Shown here one piece after another: positions 24,541 to 38,404 of a stretch of DNA of 64,000 bases (the stretch's first letter is position 1; every line of letters starts with the position of its first letter). The DNA comes from Typhlomys cinereus (Eukaryota; Chordata; Mammalia; Rodentia; Platacanthomyidae), in NCBI GenBank assembly GCA_023101885.1, contig JALPQD010000823.1, forward strand, positions 248,001 to 312,000. The letters are read 5' to 3'. Under the pieces are notes generated by a model, which ran no database searches, was not told where the DNA came from, and saw only the letters and a list, made by a program, of their open reading frames with translations. Made by a program: the position numbers and the translations under genes.

Positions 24541-27500
24541 ACTCATCCATATATTAGATTCATCAGAAATTGACAATGCTTGATTATTTCTTGTTGCAAA
24601 ATGGCAGATCCATGTTGTTCATCCTTAATGTCACACTCACAGTACAACTGAGGAAACCTCACGAGTGTTAAGTCATTTTTCTCAAGCTGGTCCTTTCTGA
24701 AACTTGCATACTGTCCTCCTCCCCCAACACTCCAAGCAATGTAGACTTTTATTATCTTATAGTACTAAGGCCAGGAGTTCAAAATCAGCCTCCCGGATTA
24801 TAATGAAGGCTTTTCCAGATCTGGATCCTCATGGAGGTCCGAGAAGCATCTGCTCTCTTTCCCTCCATCTTTCCTTACAAGAGTTACCTACAGGCCTTGA
24901 CGAGTGTCCCTCCCTGGCCCTTCCAGGTTCAACAGTGAAATGATAACTCCTGCCTCTTGCTGTTTGTTTGTTTCTATGAGACTTAAGAAACAGGAGTTTA
25001 CTTAGAGTTTACTTGGAGTTGAGGACCTGATGGCTAAAAGACCCACAGTGTAGCCTTAAGGCGGGAGAGCAGTAGAACAGGAAGAGAAAACTTAAGGTCA
25101 GAGGGGACAGGGAGAGAGCTGCCACGATAGCATGGTATTGGAAAGAGCAGAGTGGAGGAAGCTGCCTCTTGATTTTAATGGAAATATATCAGAGTCAAGG
25201 CTTAAGTAGATAGTCTAAGGAAGCACACGGTCTGTACAGATTCCAGAGACAGCTTGCCATGACTCAAACCAAGCCATGGACAGGATCTAGATGAGAACAA
25301 AGAGACTGGAAGGAGTTTGATCATTTAGGATGTTATGAGACAGGTATGGAGTTTAAAACGCGTTTTTAGGGCAATGTAATAACTAAAATATGTGATTAGC
25401 AGGGGGTTGATAAGATTGGATCTGTGTTGCAGAAGGAACTCTGAACAGACAACCAACATTACCACCCACTATAGAACAGCTGAATAACATATCTTTTCTT
25501 TGTGAATCCTTTTTAAAATTTGTATTCTTTTAGGGCTTTACTCATGTTTCAGTTTCATTTTCACCCTTTTTAACCTAATCCCAATCCCTACTTTTTTCCT
25601 ACTGCAAGTGTCATCTTTCCCACCTGTCTCTCTTCTGGTCCATTTCATGCAATAGATGCCACTGCAGGCAAATTAACTAACTACAGCTATACCTCCCAAT
25701 TTGAAGTTAACATAATATTAAGTGAAAAGAGTGTTGTTGTAAAGGTGTATCTTATATATCATCTTACCCTTTCTCTTTTCCTTAGTTAAAGTGCACTTGC
25801 TTCCTTTAGGATTGGATTCTAATTCTGCAAAATTGTATACAAAGGGAATCAAGGGAAGATCGAGCATAGGTCACGAAGATAATATTGGATCAGGGAAACT
25901 GTATACCGACATGAGGATACATATGTTACCTGAGTTAGTCAGGATCTTAACTTGCATTTTTGACGATAGATTTGTTGGAGTTTGTTACAGCATTAAAATT
26001 ACATTACTTATTAAATAACTAGAAGACTAAATTCAGGCTGACCATGCACAGCATAACATGATAATGGACTAGAGTTCAGAACCAAGCATCACATTGTGGG
26101 TTCCTAAATTGCTAAACATCAACAACTAAACAATACATATGTCTCCACAGCTCTGGGCTGCTGGGTGGAAATGGCTTATGGGAATGTCAGAAATTGTTGG
26201 AAACCACTTCTCTGTGATGCAGCGCTTGCAGCTTCCGATGGGTAGCAAGTTGTGCGCCAACGAGGACAAGAAAGGCAGCACGCTGGCATCTATGTAGGAT
26301 TGTATCTCTGCAACTTCATGAGTGAGGCTACGAAGTCTCATTTACTGCCCGCCTTTCTAGGGCATACTTTCCTCCTTTGCAAAGTGATATAATTACATCT
26401 GGACGACGGGACTTTTGCATCATGTTTTTGACACAGCGTGCCAACTGAGAAGGTGGTGGTCCCTTTCCTCTTGATTCAAGAGACCATTTCTCCTCTTTCT
26501 GGGCTCTTTGTCAGCTTCATTCAGCATTGCTTGAAATATTGAAAGTTTTGAAAAATCCAGTAAAGTATTTCTGACAGCCAGTTTGCGGTTATGTGAGAGA
26601 ATCCCCAGGTTTGTGAAATTGGCCACTAGATGTCAGTGTTCTCCTTGTAAGAGAACTGGTGAGCTGAAAATCCATCTTATTCATTCATTTAGTATTTTTG
26701 AGTACCCATTCACAAAGCCTAGTACTGTGTTACAGCTTGAGTAATAAATAGTAATAACAAAATACACATATCCCTCCTCATGCTTGGACTCTAACCTAAG
26801 TCTTCATGCATGCTAAGAAGCACTCTATCATTCATTGTCTTTATGTTCACGGATGTCCAGATTTGTGGGGAAGACAAATATTCATGAAATAGTTGTCCAA
26901 AGTACCAAGGACAGATATGAGCTGGTGGGCTGAAAGCGTATCCCAAGAGGCTTTGTGGGGTGAGGGAAGGCCTCCCCGAGGCAATGGCTATAGAAACCAA
27001 GTCCTTGGGGGATCAGCCTGATAAAATCAATGTGAAGGACTGGATTTGGTAGAAGAACAAAGGCACGAGAACATTGCAGGTAGAAGGAATGTTCTATCTG
27101 TTCCTGCAGAGACCTGAAGAATGAATAAGCACAATCCATTTGGGGATCTGAATGAGAACTTGTTTGGTGGGGATTCACACCAAAGGAAGTGTGGGCATTG
27201 CTATGGATAACTTGGGCAGAGCTGGGCATCTGGGATGAGGAGTTTGTCCCCCGAGTAGCAGTGGACCTTGGAAAGATGGGGGCAGATGAGCAGGCATGGA
27301 TACTGATCTCCATGACGGTTTCCTCTTATGACCCCTGTAGATAGATGATGACACTTGTTTGATCAGAACTGGTTCCCTGTGGGTCTCTAGTCTCTTCTTC
27401 CCTCATCGGAACAGAAGGGCAGGCCGTGTAAAGTGTCATGGCAGCCAAGGAATCCAGACTGTAGTTGGAATATTTGGAGAGTTTCACTACATATCTGGAA

Positions 27501-28034
27501 CTGATTCTGCAGGACAGCAACATGGCCACCCAAGAAAGCTGCTGTGAAGATGCAGTGCATATACTTCCTTTGCACATTATTTGTTTTTCTGTTCTTGCCT
27601 TAGAACCCTGTCATCGTCTCCCACAGCTTCTCCATCTCTCTTCCATCTCTGAATGTTAAGAACCTGCCCTGTGGATAAAATACAAAGGGCTTTGAACTGG
27701 AGTTAAAGGGCCCAGACTCGTATGTGTGTGTGTATATATGTGTCTGTGTGTTGGGGGGGGCGCTTTTCACCTTGGAACCTTTCTTTCCATCCCAGAAAAA
27801 TTATAAAAATTATATAAGTCATAGGTCAAACCTTGTATTTTCTTTTCTTCTCTGAATTTCTGACAAGAAACTTTATCTGCATAGAAGGAGATGGGGCAAG
27901 TTCTGCACTACGCTGGCTTGGCTTGGGATTCTGCCTTGGTTCTCTCCCCATCCATTGTGTAAAGTTGGATGGAACTTGCGACCCTCAGTCTCCACAGTTG
28001 TGAGAAGTGGATCATGATCTCTGCTTCTCTTTTG

Positions 28035-28065
28035 CTGAATATTTCATTTATTTGTGTGCATGTAT

Positions 28066-28148
<83 letters not shown>

Positions 28149-28292
28149 CATGCCATGACACTCATGTGGCTATCAAGGGACAACTTTCAGAAGTCAGTTC
28201 TGTCCTTCCACCGTGTGCAAATTCTGGGGATCAAACTCAGATCTCCAGGTTTGCATGCAGGCACCTTTCCTGCTGAGCCATCTTGACTCTCA
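28035..28292 (-). mobile_element. tRNA-derived SINE, minus strand, with (TG)n(GA)n tail
   Basis: It ends CCTGCTGAGCCATCTTGACT, a reversed B2/B4-type head. A compound repeat, (TG)n 28065-28090 then (GA)n 28089-28145, forms its tail side. Confidence 0.65.
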
Positions 28293-29419
28293 TAAAATCA
28301 CCGCTCTTATGGAAATCAAATGAGGCCATGAGTACATATCTGATATCTGGCACGTTGCCGACAGATATCTGTGATGTTTAGAAAAAATGGTACGTATGTT
28401 CTCCATGCTCTCTTTGGTACCTGCAGCACTCGATGACTTTGTTTATGTACAACATACATACTGTTTTAGAATTGGATTTACATTTTGTGTGAAAGAGAGC
28501 GGATTACAACTGCAGTTAAACGATGGAGTATTTTTTTCCCATCTTATAAACATTGTCGAAACCCATACTCTCTGGGATAGAAATACCATGAATGGAATAC
28601 CACGAAAACCAGTAAGTTATGTGAGGTCTTGAATATAGTTGTGAACCCCGATTCATGGCAAAGGTCAGAGAGTCACAGAAAAGAGGTATGAAATTACCTG
28701 AGTTTGTTAGTCTGCCTTCTGATTCTGGAGGATAGCTTGGGTGTACTCTAGGTGGTTTGAGGGTTCACTGGACATCATATCCTTTTCCTTGAGTGTTTCC
28801 TGGTGTCCATTCTACATACTGGAAAGGATGATTCCATCTTCTGTAGCTGGAAAAGAGCCCTTAATTATACTCTATGCTGTGGTTTTGAACAAACAAGGCA
28901 GGCAGAGTCTTCATGCTGGAGAATTTGATTAATGCATAAGTTTCCTCCCCACCACCTGTTAAGTGGCCCTGACATAGCCCAAAGCCACATAACTTGGCTC
29001 AGACCAACTGGTGCTTAAATGTACAAGATTTTGTGTTGTTGCTAATGTAGCCTGTGGGTGAAGTAGAGTCTCCAAGTGGAAAAGACAGAGGAGTGTTGTG
29101 GTGGTGAGCCAGGCAGCTGGATTTGAACCTTACATCTATCATTCACTGTCTGCATGGCCTTTCTTTTGCTCGCTTGTAGAGTTAGAACCATAGTGTTTAT
29201 CCCTGTCTTTTTCAGGGTTGAGAGTTTTGTTTGGGCGAATCAGACAATCAGAAGACTAAGTACCTAGGCTAAACTCTCTCCTTTGCTGTTATATAGTATT
29301 GGATGCACTTTCATTGTCTAGATCTGGTCTCTGTGATAAAGACAGATCTAACATATTAGCCAAATATGAAGGTAATATTTTGAGGTTGATGAGGCATCCT
29401 GTCTGACAGATATTCCCCA

Positions 29420-29754
29420 TGAGCTGGAGAAATGGCTCAGGGATTAAGACACTGTCACACAAGCAGAAGTTCCTGAGTTCAGATCCCAGGTCCCATGTAA
29501 AAACACCAGGCGGAAATGGCAGTGGCCTGAGCTTCTGGCCCTGGTGGGTAGAGCCTGGGAAATCCCAGAGCAAAGCAAGAAAGAGAAAGAAGCAATCCAG
29601 GATGATTCCCAAAGTCACCCTTGGTCCTTCACAAGTACACAGCGCACACGCGCGCACGCACACACACACAGACACACACACACACACACAGACACACACA
29701 CACACACAGACAAAATGAATGAATGAACGAATGAATGGATAAAGTTTAAAAAAC
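29420..29754 (+). mobile_element. B2-type SINE
   Basis: It has head GAGCTGGAGAAATGGCTCAG, a B2/DIP-like body, a (CA)n tail and then a GAAT-rich end. TATTCCCCA at 29411-29419 and 29755-29763 forms a 9-base target duplication. Confidence 0.85.
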
Positions 29755-30734
29755 TATTCCCCACCCAAAGGCAATACCTGCTTTATTCCTTAAATTCAGA
29801 AAGAGATGATTATTTTGCACCCCATCTCAACAATAACAAAAGCATTATTTCCCCATTGGGGAAGATTAAAGTCTCATGCTGCTTATTTTATCAGTCAACC
29901 TCTTTATTTTATGACTAGTAAAACTAAATTGTAGGCTTGAAGAATAACTTTTTCCAGGCTCTTTCAGCCAAGTCTGAATTTTTACTGGTTAAGATGACTA
30001 ACCTCAAAATTGTTTTTTGTGTCCCTGAAGATCAGTTTCCTTGTCTGTGAAATGGGAATTAATAACTATCCACAAGAGTGTCATGCAGAGAACCTAAGAG
30101 ATCATTTGGTAGCATGTTCCAGACTGAAATACTGTAAGATGTGGATGACTAATTTCTACGCCTTAGAACTTCTGAACCTTGAATCCATGACTTCTGAACC
30201 TTGCAGGGGTATTTCCATTTTTGTGTCACCTTAAGAAGAGTCACGTGTCATCTTGTTGTGGTTGTTTGACCTTTGCACAGATCTTTTCTGCCTGCCAGGA
30301 AGATTCGTTTGCTTCATCTCCCATTTTTTGACTCCAACACAGAATTCTGAGTCTCTCTGAAAAGAAATCAACAAACCAGTCTCTTTGATCTCTGGTGTTA
30401 TTATGACCATCAATATACTACCCTTACTATTACTAACATTCTCTCACTGCAAGAATGACTATGGCCATTACAACGATCACCATCACCAGACCACAGGACC
30501 GCCATCATCACTTTTAGTACCAGTATCACCCCCATCATTTTCCATGGTAATGACAGCCACCACTCATTCATTGTACCACCAGCAATACTACCAATGCTGC
30601 CTCACCACCACTGCAAGTGTTGGCATCACTATGGGCAACTATCGCTGTTCTGCCACCACTACCACTGTAACTGCTTCTACTAACTATCCTGCTACCATCA
30701 TAATAGACAGTGCAGTTACCCTAATGACATCACT

Positions 30735-30940
30735 CCTATCAGTATAACCAGTTACATTAACGACCCCCATTGACATCACTATAACCAGTGTTTTACCTTA
30801 TGACCCCCATTACCATCACTATAACCAGTGCTTTGCCTTAATAATTCCTGTTACCATCACTATAACCAGTGCTTTACCTTAATGACCTCCGTTACCATCA
30901 CTATTACCAGTGCTATTGCCTTAATGACAACCACAATCAC
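30735..30940 (+). repeat. Minisatellite, 41-42 base unit, about five copies
   Basis: The core unit contains ACCATCACTATAACCAGTGC and then TTTACCTTAATGACC. Copies begin near 30735, 30775, 30815, 30856 and 30897 and differ by small changes. It lies inside a longer CCA/TCA-rich stretch (30405-31035). Confidence 0.85.
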
Positions 30941-31828
30941 TATACCATTTCTATCACCAAGTAGATCATAACCATGGTCTCTTCCATTATCATTATCAGT
31001 ATACCACTAGCACCACTACTGCCAACACCACCATTTATGTAGCCCTGTTACTACCATTTTCTTGCTTAAGGTTCTCGATGTGTGCCAAATACTCACTAGG
31101 AAATATGAGACAGAGGGAAATTGGTTGTAGACTGTGTCTTCCAGGAGTTTGCAGACTAATGGGTGAAAGAGAAGCTGTGTGAGCTGTTATAATCAATCTC
31201 AGGTGCTCCCTTAATTCATGCTCATTTCCAAATACTGAAATAAGCATTTCAACAGTGCTATAGGGCAGAGAAACATTGAAAGGAGGAATTTGGAGAAGAT
31301 TCTTGGGGAAGCAAAAGTACTTATGGGCAAATATTAGAACAGCTTAAGGGCAGATCTACTGATGATGAAGTCAGTAGTATCCACTAGTTGTTTATGCCAG
31401 AAATTATTCTAAGAGATTTTTAAAAATCTGGCTTAACCATACAACATTTGAGACAAGTACTGTTAATACTCTCGCCTAACAAATAAGTATACTGAGGTCT
31501 AGATCGATAAAATATCAAGTTTAGTCTAAGCTAGAGTTGGAAAACTATGACCATTAAGTCAAATCTGATCTGTCACCTGTTTATGAAGGTAAAGTTTATG
31601 AAACATAGATATAACATTAATTGCCATGACAATTATCTTTGACTTCTACAATGGCAAGTTGAATAGTTGCTCTAAACAAAAATATACATTGTCTTTCTTG
31701 TCTTTGACATGGAAATGCTGATCCATCATTACATTGGCAATATTGTAAAGGAAAGAGAAATTGTGTGCCATACGTACAGAATAAAAGAAAACCAGTATAT
31801 CTGGTGTGCTATATATATTAATGATTTT

Positions 31829-31859
31829 TCATATATATATATATATAATGTGACTGTTT

Positions 31860-31888
<29 letters not shown>
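31829..31888 (+). repeat. (TA)n then (TG)n
   Basis: A TA run near 31829-31848 and a TG run at 31860-31886 lie 12 bases apart. Confidence 0.9.
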
Positions 31889-31891
<3 letters not shown>

Positions 31892-32261
31892 AATGTTCAA
31901 AGAAGATCAGTTTGTGAAAACTACTAGAGAATTTCATATTCAAGAAGTTTTGGGAAAGTGGGAATCTAATTCAAGTGATTTTAGTGAATGTTGACAAAGG
32001 ATCTCCTAGGGGTCAGATATATCATGGAATAAGGCAGACATGTGTCTCTACCACTTGGAAATTTCATTTCTACTACAGTGTGATTGAGAGACAAAAACTA
32101 AGCAGCTTAATATATAAATAATTTTGTAATACAGAGGAAAATAATATGTACAACTGAATAAGAGTGCTCAGTAGAAGAGAGATCTAGACCTCAGAGCATC
32201 TCAGAGAGGATCGGAATCACTTCCAGTGAAATGGAGGGACTGTTTGTTCGAAATGCAATTT

Positions 32262-32615
32262 CTCTGTCTGGGGAGATGGCCCAGTCAGTAAAGTGCTTGC
32301 CATCTTGGCATAAAGACCTGAGTTTGGACCCCAAGCACTCACATAAAAAGTCAGACATGGTGGTTTGTACCTATAGGTATCATAATCCTAGTGCAGGGAA
32401 TAAGGGGGCACAGTTGAATCCCTGGAGTGTACTGGCCAGCTAATCTGGTCAAATCAGCAAGCTCCAAGTTTAGCAAGAGACCATGTCTTTAAACAAACAA
32501 ATAAATAAAGTAGACAGAGATAGAGGAAGATACCTAATATTAATCTCTTGTCTCTCCATGAATACAAATACACGTGCATATAACACATATTCATGGTTAC
32601 ACTACCTGACATACA

Positions 32616-32706
<91 letters not shown>
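32262..32706 (+). mobile_element. B4-like SINE followed by (TC)n(CA)n
   Basis: The head TCTGGGGAGATGGCCCAGTC, the body with GTCAGACATGGTGGTTTGTA and GCAAGAGACCATGTC resemble rodent B4. A compound microsatellite follows: (TC)n 32618-32664 then (CA)n 32664-32706. Confidence 0.65.
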
Positions 32707-32708
<2 letters not shown>

Positions 32709-35701
32709 CAGCTTCCTGGCCTCCCTTAACTGATTCTAGTTGATAGGGTGAAAACCCTGTTCTTTCCCAAACTCCCAAGTTAGTTGACATTGCACTTGAG
32801 ATCCACTACCAAAACTTTCGGTCATTCGTTTGTATGTCTTCCTTGTTTTGAAATTCCCACAGGGAATTCCCTGTTTAGGGATTAAGGAAGTCAAGTATTC
32901 TTATAAGCTATCTTAAGTCTGTGCTTTTGTGGGTCGCTGCTTCTCCTTCTCTCAGTCTGAGGAGGTGAGCTGGCCAGGAGTCAGTCTGTCAGGCTTGGCG
33001 GTGGGGAAGATCAAAGAGAAGAAGGAATAATCCACACATTACTCAACACACTCATGCTCAATTACAAAAGAGGAACTTAATACTTGGCTTGCCTACTTAC
33101 AAAAGTGGAAAACAAAGCTCTTTCATGTGACTAGAAGACTACCAGATTCAGGCAGATATACAAGGCATGAAGTCTTAGCAAAAGCAATTATTTTCTGCAT
33201 GTAAAGTAGAGCATTTTTGATGGGACATTGAATTTTCTTGTTAAGTGTAAAAAGAAATAGAATGCTAGGCCAGTTCTGTTCTTGATATAAAGCATCGACC
33301 GTTCTGTAATTGCCCCGTGTGCTTATCAAAAGCACCTGATGCACTGACCCCTCAGTGCCCAGAGTTCTAGAAACAGCAGCCAGCAGTACACTCTGGGCTT
33401 TTTCTTTCTCTGCTAGCTCTTCCTAGCAGCTCTTTCCGTCCAGCTTTAAATGACAAAGTGTAATCCGTGACGACGTAATGTGTACTGAAAACATTATCAC
33501 TTCATCCTGTTTACCTTTTCCAGATATGGTCTCTGCGTTTCTTTATTCATTGTCCAAAAAAAATGCATCTGCTGTCTGCATCAGTACATCCTCATGCACG
33601 CAAGGTTGACTCTCCTCGCTCGGTGGAGATAGCATGGCTTCTCCCCATTTGTATCCCTTATGGACTTTCATGGCACATTTGACAAGAAAACCTTGTCATT
33701 CTTACAGTGCTTGCTCTCTCAGCTCTCGTTATCCTGTAATAAAGGGGTCTCCACAATTCATACTTGCCTTCCTACCTTCATTCATTCCTTCACAAGATTT
33801 CCTGAATGGGCATTTTACTCAGCTGACTCAAATCTTTCCTGTGTTATTGGGACAACCTCCTCGTTAACTGATAAGGACCTGCTTCTTCTTAAATCTTTTC
33901 TTTTATATGCAGTCAGGCTGATATTTTCAACATGAAAGCATGTATGCATCTTTTTCATGGTTGAAATTCCTTATTGCTTTCTAATTATTCCTAGGATCAA
34001 GATCATAATTCTTAACATAACCCAAAGGACTTTTTGGCCTGGACCACTCTAATTGCTTAAAATTCACTTCTTTTTTCTTACTGTCTTGCTCCTGTACCAA
34101 GATCTTCTTCTGCTTTCTGTAAACATCATGCTTTAACTTTACATATACTTTTCCTGTTGAGATGTGCCTGTGTGTGTCCCTCTCTGCCTTCTTAGCAGAT
34201 AGCTACTCACAATTATTGTAGCTAATGTCATCTGCTTGTATTTGTGTGTATCTGTGTGATTGTTTCATTACTTTTTTGTGTCTTCTTTTGTATCTTGTAT
34301 GATTACAGCAGTGCTTATGAGAAGAATGAACAGATGAACTCAGGAGTAGAAGGGATAGTATGGGCATTTGGTTTGTCATAATCTATTTTTTGTTTCTTTT
34401 AGTTCTGTTATACCTTGCAAAAAGTTGTGGTGTTTATTTGGACCATTCCGGATTCCAAATAACTTGCACAGTGACCTATGAGAATTCTGTTTCTCTCAAT
34501 AAAAGAATAGTTTCCCTACCACCGTGTCAAGATATTTTCCTATATATCAAAGATAAGCTTCATGAGATCAGAGACTACATAAACTTTTGCTGTATATCAT
34601 ACCAAAAGACTTATAATGCAATGGCAGACACATAGCAGAAATTCAATAAATGCATTTAAATGAGGACAAATGAAGAGTCAAACAAAAAGCCAAAGTCACC
34701 AGCTTGCACTGGTAGACTTACATGGTGCTTTTCTATACACTGAGAGTATAGGTAACCATCCCTTGGAGCCCCACAGGACCAGCAAATGCTACGTCCATCC
34801 AGGGCTAGAATCCCTTTTCCATCTGTCCCACACCTGCTCATTCATCAAAGCACCATCATTTGTCTGAGGGTATCCTACAAAGGCTGCCCTAGCCAGGGAA
34901 GTACCGAGCTTCCAGAAGCTGCAAGCTGAGGCTCTGTCCCCGCTGGAGCTTAACCTTTGTTTGCAGGGGGCTCTTTTGGGGTCATTAAGCAACTGCAGTC
35001 AACACCGATGCTCAGGGCTCAGAGAGAATTCACAAACAATCCAACTCTCTCTTTCAATTTCTCTCTAATCTAAGGGGAAAAAAAAACTCATTCCAGATGT
35101 GCCTCACAATTCATCAGGCAGATGTGGCTCAAAGCAGCACAAGTTTGCACCATGGCGTAAGTGGCCATTCTATACAGTATTTTTCTGGTCAAACTTGACA
35201 TCACCTCTTGCCTCTCTAAGCAAAAGGATTCCAGGCCGTGAGTGTATTCTCTGAGTGGGGGAGACGATTGTGAGGACTGTGTCTTCCTCTCCTTAAACAT
35301 GGGTTTCTTTTCTTTTTTAGTTTACCATTTTGAAAGCACCATTCATCTCCATAGTCTATTACTGACACCAAAGTTAATTTTGTTTAGAAAAGCATACAGA
35401 TCGCTGATTTCATCAAAAAACCAACTCTTCTCTAGCCCATATCACCTGTTCTTTCATCTATTTCCCAAATTTCTAAGTCATTATATATAAACCTTATATA
35501 TAAAGTTAAAGTCTACATCTTTTACACATAGAATATTCTCAATAATATTACCAAGCTTTCCAAATTAGTAGTAATTTCTCTCTGTCATCAGAACCAGGTT
35601 TATCAAACTGTCCAGTATTTTTGTGTCCTGTTTGTTTATTCAAATTGAAATTTAAATAAAATTAACATCCTGTGATTGGCTGTTGAGTTCCCATTAATCT
35701 A

Positions 35702-35705
<4 letters not shown>

Positions 35706-35750
<45 letters not shown>
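35706..35750 (+). repeat. (TC)n microsatellite
   Basis: A pure CT run of about 22 units. Confidence 0.95.
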
Positions 35751-35752
<2 letters not shown>

Positions 35753-36129
35753 TTCTTAAGATATTTCATGATAAAATTTACTTATTTGTCCTCTGGGATT
35801 CTCCACAACCTGAATTCTTCTGGTTGAATTATCACTGTGCCATTTAACATGCACTCCTGGCCTTATGTTTCTTATAATTTGGCACCTAAGACTAGGGACT
35901 TGACCACTTTTGTTTCTGTTTTTACTGTTTATTTTCTTTGTCTTTTCTTTTGTTTTTTTGTTTGTGACAACCGAACAAAACTAGTCTTAGTATACTAGTA
36001 CCTATCAGTACTTGATTATCAGTACTAGACCAAGTTGTTCAAGAAAGAACTGGAGCTCTTTACAGATTTAAGAATTCACTTCTCTTTGACGCAGGTCATG
36101 TCTGTCATCAAGTTTCGGCTATTTCCTTT

Positions 36130-36290
36130 CTCCTCTGTGACTTTTGGCAGGGCCTTCTGAGCCCTAATTCTCTCAGATGGGATGTGAGACCCAGAAGGAT
36201 TCTTGGTTTCTGAGGTTATTGTACTAAATGAGCTGAAGAGTAACATGCTGAGCCCTGTGGCTGGTGCATAATACCTGCTAAGTAAGATCA
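36130..36290 (+). repeat. MIR-like remnant
   Basis: GAGCCCTAATTCTCTCAGAT, TTGTACTAAATGAGC and GGCTGGTGCATAATACC match MIR landmarks. Confidence 0.5.
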
Positions 36291-37034
36291 AGCTGTTACC
36301 TGCCTTGTGTGTCCTCCTTCCCGTTCTTCCTCTGCTTTCCCCACATTTCCTTGCAATATCTTATGGTCACAAAAGTGCTCACTGTGAAGAAAAGAATGGA
36401 TAGTATTACCCAGGGATCTAGGCTGACCTTTATCTATAACAGTAGTATCTAACAGTAGTTCTGCCCTGCAAGAGATTGTTTGAATATCACCAGGAAGGGC
36501 TTGTTTAAATATTGTCTAAGTAGACCATTTTCTGCCTTCTAGAGTCTCCACCTTTATAGTGCCTCCAAACATGTTCCTATACACATCCTTCCAGGACTGT
36601 TTCTTATTCCATCCATCAATCCTCTACTGAGAAAGTCTTCACTATTGACTAGCTAGACAGAAAATATATTTTGGAATCAGAAAAAATGAGAGTTTAAATA
36701 TTAGCTTTGCCACAAAATGTCTTCGTATCATTGAGTGTGTTTGGACATTTAATTTCTAACTTTTTTTTTAATCATGAGCGAAATGGGTTTAGCAATGTCT
36801 ACTTTCTGGAATTGTCTTGCAAAGTAACTAAGATAGTCCATGGAAGGTACTTGTGATAACACTTGATATATATGATCACTAGAAGTTGCTCCTCTCTCTT
36901 TGTTCTGCATAACAATCTTTCGACTATGTGACACCATCCAGGGTCTCTGTTGGTTTTTCCTTCTCAGCTGGTTTGCATCCCTGTCCCTCAACAATATTTC
37001 AGCACTGGGTCCAAGTACTTCTTGTCTTTGTCCA

Positions 37035-37262
37035 TTTGTATTACTATGCCAAATTTCCTAAGACTGGATACTTTAGAAACAACAGAAACTTATTTTTTCA
37101 TGGTCACAGTGGGTTAGGAAATCCAAGAGCAAGCAGTCAGCAGGATTGGTGTCTGCTGAGGGCGACTTTCTGTTTCCAAAATGACAGCCTGTTGCTGTGC
37201 CTTCTGGAGGTGATGAACATTGTGTCCCCATGGGCAAAGGGATAGGAGAAAGCACTCCATAT
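37035..37262 (-). mobile_element. MaLR-like LTR fragment, minus strand
   Basis: TTACTATGCCAAATTTCCTA, ACTTATTTTTTCATGGTCAC and CATTGTGTCCCCATGGGCAA follow the reversed MaLR pattern. Confidence 0.5.
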
Positions 37263-37302
37263 CAAGCTGTTTTAGAAAAGAACCCATTTATAAGGGCACA
37301 GA

Positions 37303-37597
37303 TGGGGCTGGAGAGATGACTCATGCATTAAGAGTATGTCTCATAAGCAGAATGACCTGAGCTCAGATGCCAGTTCACGCCAAAAAATGCCAGGTGGAAA
37401 TGGCAATGGCCTGAACTTAGGGGCTCTCAAAGGTAGAGTCTGGGAAATTCTAGAGCAAACAAAAAGAAAGCAGAAGCAATCTAGGATGGTTCTGAAAGTC
37501 ACCCTTATGCCTCCATAAGCACATGTGGTACTCTCTAATACATATACACATACGCATACATACAGACAGATACAGACAGACACACACAAAAGATGCG
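37303..37597 (+). mobile_element. B2-type SINE upstream of RPL7A copy
   Basis: It starts GGGGCTGGAGAGATGACTCA, a tRNA-like head with A box, continues through the body shared with other copies here (CCAGGTGGAAATGGCAATGG) and ends in a CATA/CAGA-rich tail. The motif GGGCACAG occurs just before it (37294-37301), at its join with the RPL7A copy (37599-37606) and after that copy (38457-38464). Confidence 0.8.
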
Positions 37598-37627
37598 GGG
37601 GCACAGCTTTCCCTCCTGCCATGAAAG

Positions 37628-38404
37628 ATGCTGAAAAGAAAGAAGGCCAAGGAGAAGAAGGTAGACCTGGCTCCTGCTGTGGTGAAGAAACAGGAGGCCA
37701 AAAAAGTGGTGAACCCACTGTTCAGGAAGAGGCCAAAGAATTTGGCCAGGACATCCAACCCCAAAGGGACCTCACTTGATTTGTCAAATGGCCTCTCTCC
37801 ATCTGGCTGCAGCCACAAACGGTGATCCTCTACAAGTGGCTGAAAGTGCTTCCTGCAATAAACCAGTTCATCAGACAGCTATTCAGCTGCCCAAATTTGC
37901 CCTCAGTAAAGGCCACAAACAAGGCAGGAGAAGAAGCAGAGGCTGCTGGTCCGCACTGAGAAAAAAGCCGCTGGCAAAGGGGACATCCCCACTAAGAGGT
38001 CTCCTGTCCTACCCATCTGAGTCAACACCATCACTACCTTGTGGAGAACAAAAAGGCTCAGCTTGGTGGTGATCACATATGACATAGACCTTATCAAGCC
38101 TGTGGTCTTCCTGCCTGCCCTCTGTTGAACGATGGGGGTCCCCTACTGAATCACCAAAGGAAAGGCCCGGCTACGGTGATAGGTTCACAGGAAGACGTGT
38201 ACCACTGTTGCCTTCACACAAGTCAACTCGGAGGACAAAGGAGCGCTGGCCAGGCTGGCAGAGGCCATTGGGACCAACTACAATGACTCACATGATGAGA
38301 TCCCCCACCACTGAGGAGGCAACGTCCTGGGCCTTAAGTTTGTGGCTCGAATCCCAGAGCTGGAGAAAGCCAAGGCCAAGGAGCTGGCCACCAAGGTGGG
38401 TTAG
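37628..38404 (+). pseudogene. Rpl7a: RPL7A processed pseudogene
   Basis: This is a processed, broken copy of large-subunit ribosomal protein L7a (eL8). The first 35 or so codons read [19 protein letters not shown] and KKVVNPLF, very close to RPL7A. Near 37740 the frame shifts: [10 protein letters not shown] lies in another frame. Later pieces in shifted frames (FVKWP, VLPAINQF, VENKKAQL, KAKELATK) follow in the correct order, ending at GGTTAG (38399-38404). In-frame stops and several indels rule out a functional protein. The copy lacks introns, has AATAAA at 38433-38438 in the familiar RPL7A 3' end, and stops at a short A run near 38452-38455. It lies directly behind a B2-type SINE. Confidence 0.92.

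Noticed and set aside
26882..27313. 143-codon minus-strand frame
   Set aside because: The + strand (GAGGGAAGGCCTCCCCGAGG, GCAGAGACCTGAAGAATGAA) reads like an ancient dispersed mammalian repeat. No recognisable protein and no splice signals.
29289..29705. 138-codon minus-strand frame
   Set aside because: It is the reverse of a B2-type SINE and its CA tail.
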